From Halichondria panicea (taxonomy: Eukaryota > Porifera > Demospongiae > Suberitida > Halichondriidae): a stretch of 64,000 bases of DNA. Shown in pieces: positions 63,255 through 64,000 of this stretch. Made by a program: the position numbers and the translations under genes. Numbering within the stretch: position 1 is the stretch's first letter; each line of letters begins with the position of its first letter. The notes beneath the pieces are model-generated. The model did no database searches and was not told the DNA's origin. It worked only from the letters and a program-made list of their open reading frames with translations. The stretch lies in assembly GCF_963675165.1 (NCBI RefSeq), contig NC_087385.1:6684912-6748911 (forward strand), written 5' to 3'.

Positions 63255-64000
63255 CAGCTGCCATAACTTGAATTCAGTGTATTCAATTTTATAATTTTCT
63301 TAAAGCTTAGAAAGAGACCTTTCAAATGGTATCATCAAAGTTTATATTTGAGAAACAAAAGAATTTGCCAATTTCGGCCAAATACCATGGTATAGCCCAT
63401 GGTTCGAGGCCGAAAAATGACAAATTATGGTCCCAATGAAATTTTGGATTTAAACACATCCTTTGAAAGGTCTCTTTCTAAGCTTTCAGAAAAGCACAAC
63501 AATTTTGAAATTGGATCAACGATACTAAGGCTGTTAGTTAACTATCAACTGTTTCGTGTACTCAAGAGCTTACCTGTTGTAGGGGGAGGTGACAACATCA
63601 TCATCTGCCGAGGGAAACACTGCCGTAGTGAACCGGTAGACTTCAGGGTAGTGGTCTTGCAAGAGCTCTAGAATCCTTGTCCCTACACCCGACCCAGTAC
63701 CTGTTAGGAACAGCCACACCCACTCAGTCACTCAGTCAACTATACATTTGTACAATACCTCACCTCCGCCCATGGAGTGAATGATGAAGAACGATTGGAG
63801 ACAGTCGCAATGCTCGGCTGCTTTCCTAAGTGACTCTGTGATCTGGTCGCGGTAGAGTGAGCCGTATGTGCGATTACCAACAGCCCTGCATACAAACACA
63901 CAGGTACTCTTTAATATGGTATTATCAACACTCACCAGTTGTTTCCAGAGCCTGACACATCAGTAATGAGCTGCTGATGGTCAAAGACCTCCCCTAGAGG
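60700..64000 (-). CDS. TUBE1: Epsilon-tubulin, all but the 5' end
   Basis: Centriole/basal-body tubulin needed for triplet microtubules. Exons: 63936-64000 (continues off the window), 63764-63885, 63574-63700, 62923-62983, 62702-62859, 62386-62526, 62266-62337, 61566-61716, 61424-61516, 60700-60855; phases agree throughout. It reads [119 protein letters not shown] and a final [10 protein letters not shown]. This is epsilon-tubulin wording ([17 protein letters not shown]) rather than alpha, beta, gamma or delta. Its presence implies centrioles with triplet microtubules. Introns hold a hAT-like MITE, a splice-site minisatellite and a foldback repeat. Confidence 0.95.
61000..61409. mobile_element. 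MITE with terminal inverted repeats, hAT-like ends (410 bp)
   Basis: Left end CAGGGGCGGATCCAGG, right end CCTGAATCCGCCCCTG: terminal inverted repeats with one mismatch. CTATG flanks both sides (60995-60999 and 61410-61414) as a 5-bp duplication. No transposase. The CAGGGGCGGAT end is typical of hAT-family MITEs, but the 5-bp rather than 8-bp duplication makes the superfamily uncertain. In the last intron of epsilon-tubulin. Confidence 0.85.
61708..62212 (-). repeat. 33-35-bp minisatellite made of repeated 3' splice sites
   Basis: About 15 copies of GTAGCTACACAGTGTTAGTG + GGGGGTCATGCAAG (plus strand). On the coding strand each copy reads CCCCCCACTAACACTGTGTAG then CTACCTTGCATG: pyrimidine tract, a CTAAC branch-point-like motif, an AG acceptor, and the first 12 nt of the downstream exon. 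The true acceptor (exon start 61716) is the copy nearest the exon. The array fills nearly all of this intron (61717-62265). Confidence 0.9.
63090..63250. repeat. CA/CCCA microsatellite
   Basis: Mixed (CCCA)n, (CACCCA)n and (CA)n tract in the long intron 3 of epsilon-tubulin. Confidence 0.9.
63258..63545 (+). repeat. Foldback interspersed repeat, diverged copy 6
   Basis: Arms AAGCTTAGAAAGAGACCTTTC and GAAAGGTCTCTTTCTAAGCTT are inverse complements about 150 bp apart. This is the same arm layout as the other copies, but with AGACC replacing AGCTC and a different core (CCATGGTATAGCCCATGG). An older subfamily. Confidence 0.65.

Overview
The window is animal nuclear DNA. It shows intron-rich genes with short introns (about 50-500 nt), GT-AG splice sites, phase-1 Ig/FN3/SRCR exons, TATA boxes, AATAAA signals, many CA/TG tracts and an LTR retrotransposon. 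Single-domain exons, a very large SRCR/Ig surface receptor, a compact layout and recurrent ACATGTACATGT-type motifs suggest a sponge (probably a demosponge). That is an inference and another early-branching metazoan is possible. Exon models were built by hand from splice sites and reading phase. The six largest complete models all close exactly in frame (708, 600, 538, 2022 and 3539 aa, and 334 aa for the SDR).

Layout. 1-3.5 kb (-): 5' end of an Ig-domain surface protein (signal peptide plus 8 Ig exons), running off the left edge. 4-13.5 kb (-): five tandem alpha-tubulin genes A-E with the same three-exon structure; A, C, D and E are canonical and B is divergent. 13.8-24.0 kb (+): a 2022-aa type I receptor with 13 Ig, 4 FN3, one TM and a tail, divergent from tubulin E. 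24.9-32.8 kb (-): a 708-aa receptor with two FN3 domains and one TM; a 3.96-kb intron holds a 36-bp minisatellite. 33.2-35.6 kb (+): a SIRT2/3-type sirtuin. 35.8-36.9 kb (+): an RDH-type short-chain dehydrogenase. 37.1-37.6 kb (+): a PIN4 parvulin. 37.7-40.1 kb (-): CDC20. 40.3-60.4 kb (-): one giant gene for an adhesion GPCR with an ectodomain of three repeated modules, each 5 SRCR + 2 Ig, then a Thr/Pro N-glycan-sequon repeat, GAIN/GPS and 7TM. 60.7-64 kb (-): most of epsilon-tubulin, off the right edge.

Most notable. (1) The SRCR15-Ig6-mucin-GPS-7TM receptor, 3539 aa without the insertion, is an architecture I do not recognise. Its middle module reads as a recombinant of the two outer modules, the expected product of one unequal crossover. 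(2) Its first module carries a young, intact LTR retrotransposon (53887-58940; identical LTRs, 5-bp target duplication, tRNA-Leu primer site, one gag-pol ORF). The domain order is PR-INT-RT-RNaseH and the capsid is SCAN-like: a Gmr1-type Ty3/gypsy element. The target duplication places GT and AG so that exact splicing would restore the host exon. (3) An epsilon-tubulin intron holds about 15 tandem copies of its own 3' splice site. (4) Alpha-tubulin B has a longer K40 loop without K40, Glu254 replaced by Asp and a terminal Phe. (5) A foldback repeat family occurs six times, always in an intron.

Together the genes are surface recognition/adhesion receptors next to microtubule/cilium genes (alpha- and epsilon-tubulin; RFX X-box-like sites in several promoters) and housekeeping enzymes.
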